From contig CAVRVH010000012.1 in the NCBI GenBank assembly GCA_963724665.1, forward strand, positions 1,217,539 through 1,281,538: DNA of 64,000 nt, written 5' to 3'. Positions 61,821-64,000 of the stretch are shown one piece after another. The number at the start of each line of letters is the position of its first letter. Positions within the stretch are counted from its first letter, which is position 1. Under the pieces are notes generated by a model. It saw only the letters and a list, made by a program, of their open reading frames with translations. It searched no databases and was not told where the DNA came from. Position numbers and translations under genes: made by a program. Origin of the DNA: DASUPK01 sp963724665. Lineage in GTDB: Bacteria; Actinomycetota; Thermoleophilia; Solirubrobacterales; 70-9.

Positions 61821-62578
61821 GACGCCACCTCACGCAGATCCTTCGCACTCACGCCCGATCCCGAGAGCACGCAGGTGTGCCCGCCGCGCAGCCAGGTGAC
61901 GATCGCGCCCGCCCGGTCCCTGGCCGTGCTCAGCTTGACCCCGTTTTGGACGGTGTGGCGCGCGGCGTCGGGTGGTTCGACCGGGTCGCCGGGGAGGATC
62001 GTGTAGCCGATCCGCTGTCCCGCGCGAACGTAGAAGACCGTCTTCGTCCTGCGGCCGTCCAGATCATCCGAGCGACTGCCAGCCTGGCGCCAGACGAACT
62101 CCGCGTGCAGATTGGGGAACGAGACCCCGGCGACGCTCGCGGCGAGCAGCTTGGGATTGGCTGGATCCACGGGCACCGACGCCTGGGTCGCGGGCAGGTC
62201 CGAGAGCTGGGCTGCCTCGACCACGGTGGGCCCGCCAGAGCCGGAGGGGGCCACGAGCGCGATTGTGAGTGCGACTGCCGCCGCTGCACCCGCCAGGGCA
62301 CCGCCGATCGCCAAACGACGCCGCCGGACGGGAGCTGAGGGCCGCGCGCGCTCCGACTCGATCCTCCGCCTCAGCCCGGCCGGCGCCTCTAGCTCAACTC
62401 CCCGCAGCGCGGAAACCGCGGTTTGCTGGCGCTCGAGGGCGGCGCGCAGGTCCGCGGACGAAGCCAACCTCGCCTCCAGGGCATCGCGCGACGGCCCGCT
62501 CAGCGTGCCGTCCGCCATCTGCGCGAGCTCGCGCTGTGTGCGGTCGTCGGGTTCGCTGGGTGCTGGATCTCGATTCAT
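61790..62578 (-). CDS. Membrane-anchored putative anti-sigma factor
   Basis: A 262-residue protein: a soluble N-terminal ~90 residues (RTQRELAQMADGTLSGPSRDALEARLASSADLRAALERQQTAVSALR), one membrane helix (LAIGGALAGAAAAVALTIALVA) and an extracytoplasmic domain of ~140 residues with GHTCVLSGSGVSAKDL at the end. The layout is that of anti-sigma factors, but there is no zinc HxxxCxxC motif. It precedes and overlaps the ECF sigma gene. It probably transmits an envelope signal to that factor. Confidence 0.8.
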   Translation of the reverse strand: MNRDPAPSEPDDRTQRELAQMADGTLSGPSRDALEARLASSADLRAALERQQTAVSALRGVELEAPAGLRRRIESERARPSAPVRRRRLAIGGALAGAAAAVALTIALVAPSGSGGPTVVEAAQLSDLPATQASVPVDPANPKLLAASVAGVSFPNLHAEFVWRQAGSRSDDLDGRRTKTVFYVRAGQRIGYTILPGDPVEPPDAARHTVQNGVKLSTARDRAGAIVTWLRGGHTCVLSGSGVSAKDLREVASWKGDGAVPF

Positions 62579-62652
62579 GTGTCCATTTGACCAGACGAAT
62601 CAACCGGCGAAATATTCCGCCGGCTCTCGGAATAAATACGTAGGACGGGCGT

Positions 62653-62678
62653 CCTTGGGCTTTGCAAGCAACCCAAGG
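62653..62678 (+). promoter_or_regulatory. 5' leader hairpin covering the Shine-Dalgarno of the next gene
   Basis: CCTTGGG (62653-62659) pairs with CCCAAGG (62672-62678). The second arm contains the start of AAGGAG (62675-62680), the ribosome site of the gene at 62687. Folding would hide that site. A second hairpin, CCGGCG/CGCCGG, lies just upstream. Candidate translational control element. Confidence 0.55.
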
Positions 62679-62686
62679 AGTTCGAA

Positions 62687-63277
62687 ATGAGACAGATCAA
62701 GAAGCGGTCCTTTCGTCCAAGCCCGGCCCTCATTGTGGCGTTCGTCGCCCTGTTTGCGGCGATGGGCGGAGTCGGATATGCGGCCGCCAAGCTGAAGCCG
62801 GCCAGCGTCAAGACGAAGACCATCCAGAACGGGGCTGTCACGACCGGCAAGATCGCCGACGGCGCGGTGACGACACCGAAGTTTGCACCTGACGCCGTTG
62901 CGCCCTACGCACTTAATGCGGCGAAGGTCGGCGGCGCAGCCCCGGGCGAGTGTCAGACCGGTTGGCTCAAGGCCTCGGCGGTGATTGACACCACGAACCT
63001 GAACGACGCCCAGCCGGACGCCGTCGTTCCCGGGTTCGACTGCGCCAGCAAGGCTGCTGACGCGGTGAGCATCCACAGGGATGCCGTCGGCAGGTACACC
63101 GTGACGCTGGACGGCATCGACTCGGGCACCGTGGTCGCTGGTATCAGCGGCGCGAATCCCGCGAACGCCGTCACGGCGGCCTCTCCGATCACGGGTGGCC
63201 AGGTCATCGTGAAGGTCTGGAACAACAGCGATGCCGCCTTCGTTGACGGCAAGACGGTCTCGCTGCTCGCGTTCTGA
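62687..63277 (+). CDS. Exported protein with GAVTT-type repeats
   Basis: A 196-residue secreted protein. The signal peptide reads KKRSFRPSPALIVAFVALFAAMGGVGYAA, then IQNGAVTTGKIADGAVTTPKFAPDAV, a repeat type frequent in exported proteins of Thermoleophilia. The C-terminal ~110 residues are a beta-rich domain with one cysteine pair (GECQTGW...GFDCASK). No enzyme motif. It is flanked by a strong terminator and a Shine-Dalgarno-masking hairpin, so it is a single, well-controlled transcription unit. Role unknown, probably a surface or matrix protein. Confidence 0.85.
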   Translation: MRQIKKRSFRPSPALIVAFVALFAAMGGVGYAAAKLKPASVKTKTIQNGAVTTGKIADGAVTTPKFAPDAVAPYALNAAKVGGAAPGECQTGWLKASAVIDTTNLNDAQPDAVVPGFDCASKAADAVSIHRDAVGRYTVTLDGIDSGTVVAGISGANPANAVTAASPITGGQVIVKVWNNSDAAFVDGKTVSLLAF

Positions 63278-63283
63278 TCGAAT

Positions 63284-63322
63284 GGCCCGCGCCCCGGGGT
63301 CCTCTCTCCCGGGGCGCGGGCC
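63284..63322 (+). terminator. Strong intrinsic terminator
   Basis: A perfect 15-bp stem (63284-63298 with 63308-63322; arm GGCCCGCGCCCCGGG) with a 9-base loop, followed by TTCTCTTT. It begins 6 bases after the stop of the exported-protein gene. The clearest intrinsic terminator in the window. Confidence 0.93.
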
Positions 63323-63371
63323 TTCTCTTTGCCCGACGGCCTCGTCTGAGCCCAGTCGCTAGGATTCGCCG

Positions 63372-63394
63372 CCCTCCGGCCCGTCGCCGGAGGG
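63372..63394. repeat. Second hairpin in the intergenic region
   Basis: CCCTCCGG-CCCGTCG-CCGGAGGG: perfect 8-bp stem, followed by TTGTTG. It sits 50 bases after the terminator and about 95 bases before the next gene. It could be a backup terminator or a leader structure. Confidence 0.6.
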
Positions 63395-63399
63395 TTGTT

Positions 63400-63431
63400 G
63401 ATGCGGCGGCGGGGTCCGTGGCCGCCGTTGA
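63400..63431. repeat. 32-bp hairpin-forming dispersed repeat, copy 2
   Basis: Counterpart of 52557-52588 in the gap before the ATP synthase operon; 27 of 32 bases identical, with a conserved stem (CGGCGGC/GCCGCCG) and a different loop. A REP-like element is possible. Confidence 0.6.
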
Positions 63432-63488
63432 TTGTGGGGGAAATGACTTCATGCTCTCGTTCGACCGTCAAAGATCAGATGAACCGCC

Positions 63489-63920
63489 GTGTCGACGCTC
63501 GCGCTAGAGGGATCTAGCGGCGCCGGCCCATCTCGCATGGCCAGCGCGCTCCGGTATCTCGACCTCGTCCTGCTCGCGCTGGCGCTACCGGTGTTCATCG
63601 CCGCCGATCTGCCGATGGTCGCTTACGTGGTGATCGCGGTCGTCTGGATCGCTCAGCACGGCGTGGAGCTGTTGACCAACCGCGCCGTGCGCCAGGCCGC
63701 CGCCCGCGGCGACCGGCGTGCCGCGATGGGCTGGGTCGGCGCCACCACTCTCGGACGCGTCTGGGCCGTGACCCTGGCCGTCCTGCTCGTCGGTGTGCTC
63801 GACAGCAAGGACGCCGGCCTGGCAGCGGCCGTGCTCTCGGCGGTCCTCTTCACAGTCCACCTGGGCGGCCGCCTGCTGTCGAGGTTCATCGCGCCCCCCG
63901 AAGAGCCGGGTCCCGTCTGA
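63489..63920 (+). CDS. Small membrane protein before ATP synthase genes (AtpI/AtpZ-like position)
   Basis: A 143-residue protein with about four hydrophobic helices (LVLLALALPVFIAADL, VAYVVIAVVWIAQHG, VWAVTLAVLLVGVLD, LAAAVLSAVLFTVHLGG). GTG start. The ATG of the next gene overlaps its stop. In many bacteria a small assembly or ion-channel protein (AtpI/AtpZ) stands at this place. The sequence itself shows no clear AtpI signature, so the name rests on position only. Confidence 0.65.
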   Translation: MSTLALEGSSGAGPSRMASALRYLDLVLLALALPVFIAADLPMVAYVVIAVVWIAQHGVELLTNRAVRQAAARGDRRAAMGWVGATTLGRVWAVTLAVLLVGVLDSKDAGLAAAVLSAVLFTVHLGGRLLSRFIAPPEEPGPV

Positions 63921-64000
63921 TGGCCTCCTGGACCACCAAGCAGAAGGTCCTCTTCGGGCTCGCCGTCTACTTCGCGATCACCATCGCGCTGCTGCTGATC
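63920..64000 (+). CDS. atpB: Start of ATP synthase subunit a, probable (cut by window edge)
   Basis: The first 27 residues (MASWTTKQKVLFGLAVYFAI, then TIALLLI) form a short basic start and a hydrophobic helix, as at the N-terminus of F0 subunit a in this lineage. The ATG overlaps the stop of the small membrane protein (ATGA). The assignment is tentative because the diagnostic C-terminal half is outside the window. A WecA-like gene directly before an atp operon is a known order in actinobacteria. Confidence 0.5.
   Translation, partial: MASWTTKQKVLFGLAVYFAITIALLLI

Overview
The window looks like a chromosomal segment of a high-GC actinobacterium, most likely of the class Thermoleophilia (Solirubrobacterales-like). 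This is an inference from gene content, not from a marker search. The indications are the very GC-rich third codon positions, exported proteins with KKKCKKKK-type lysine/cysteine tracts, an exported protein with GAVTTGKIADGAVTT-type repeats, a cluster matching the mycobacterial Rv3030-Rv3032 set, and the order rpmE / DUF1385 / prfA / prmC / ywlC / glyA / wecA-like / atp. No rRNA, tRNA, CRISPR array, transposase or phage gene was seen.

Layout. 0-6.6 kb: an acidic-tailed unknown protein, two tandem ArsA/GET3-like ATPases, and a ParA gene overlapping an FtsZ gene with a proline-rich N-terminal extension. 6.7-13.9 kb: an exported protein, gamma-glutamyltransferase, a LON-domain protein, a class III adenylate cyclase, a DipZ-type CcdA/thioredoxin fusion, a frameshifted DUF559 gene preceded by a 28-bp direct repeat, and a DksA-like protein without zinc cysteines. 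13.9-22.4 kb: methyltransferase, DrrAB-like ABC exporter, the methyltransferase/GH57/GT4 cluster (alpha-glucan or polymethylated polysaccharide synthesis), an exported protein and an acetyltransferase. 22.5-40.8 kb: acyl-CoA and propionate metabolism (MeaB, acyl-CoA dehydrogenase, thiolase, thioesterase, two-gene methylmalonyl-CoA mutase, EtfB-EtfA-ETF:quinone oxidoreductase) mixed with leucyl aminopeptidase, a diguanylate cyclase, an ECF sigma/anti-sigma pair and regulators. 40.4-47.2 kb: cytochrome c, a histidine kinase/NarL-type regulator pair, a sulfatase, and an operon of SnoaL-like proteins with a hydrolase behind twin palindromes. 47.3-51.1 kb: translation genes. 51.1-53.6 kb: an R2-like diiron oxidase/TetR/SnoaL operon. 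53.6-61.4 kb: glyA and envelope-glycan genes (DUF354, sugar transferase, AsnB, WecA/MraY-like). 61.3-64 kb: anti-sigma/sigma, an exported protein with a strong terminator, and the start of the ATP synthase operon.

The most striking feature is not a gene. Many conserved genes are broken by frameshifts, and nearly every break is explained by one extra base on the coding strand. About 34 such sites were found by matching the shifted frames to recognisable protein families. They occur singly at 2.3, 4.2, 29.0, 43.2 and 50.8 kb, in a small group at 38.7-41.1 kb, and densely at 52.2-60.0 kb. Several fall in genes a cell can hardly lose (glyA, ywlC). At about a third of them the unshifted codon at the break is CGA. 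Insertion-type sequencing or assembly error is the simplest explanation; translational recoding is the interesting alternative and is testable. One such insertion, in a run of six G, probably creates the apparent AsnB-WecA fusion. Frameshifted genes are reported over their full inferred extent.

Likely regulation is visible at several promoters: two GGTTGC-N5-GCAACC palindromes at the HxlR gene, two TACAG-N-CTGTA palindromes before the SnoaL operon, a TGACTG-N2-CAGTCA palindrome before etfB, nested palindromes between the two mutase genes, and a hairpin that overlaps a Shine-Dalgarno sequence at 62.67 kb.
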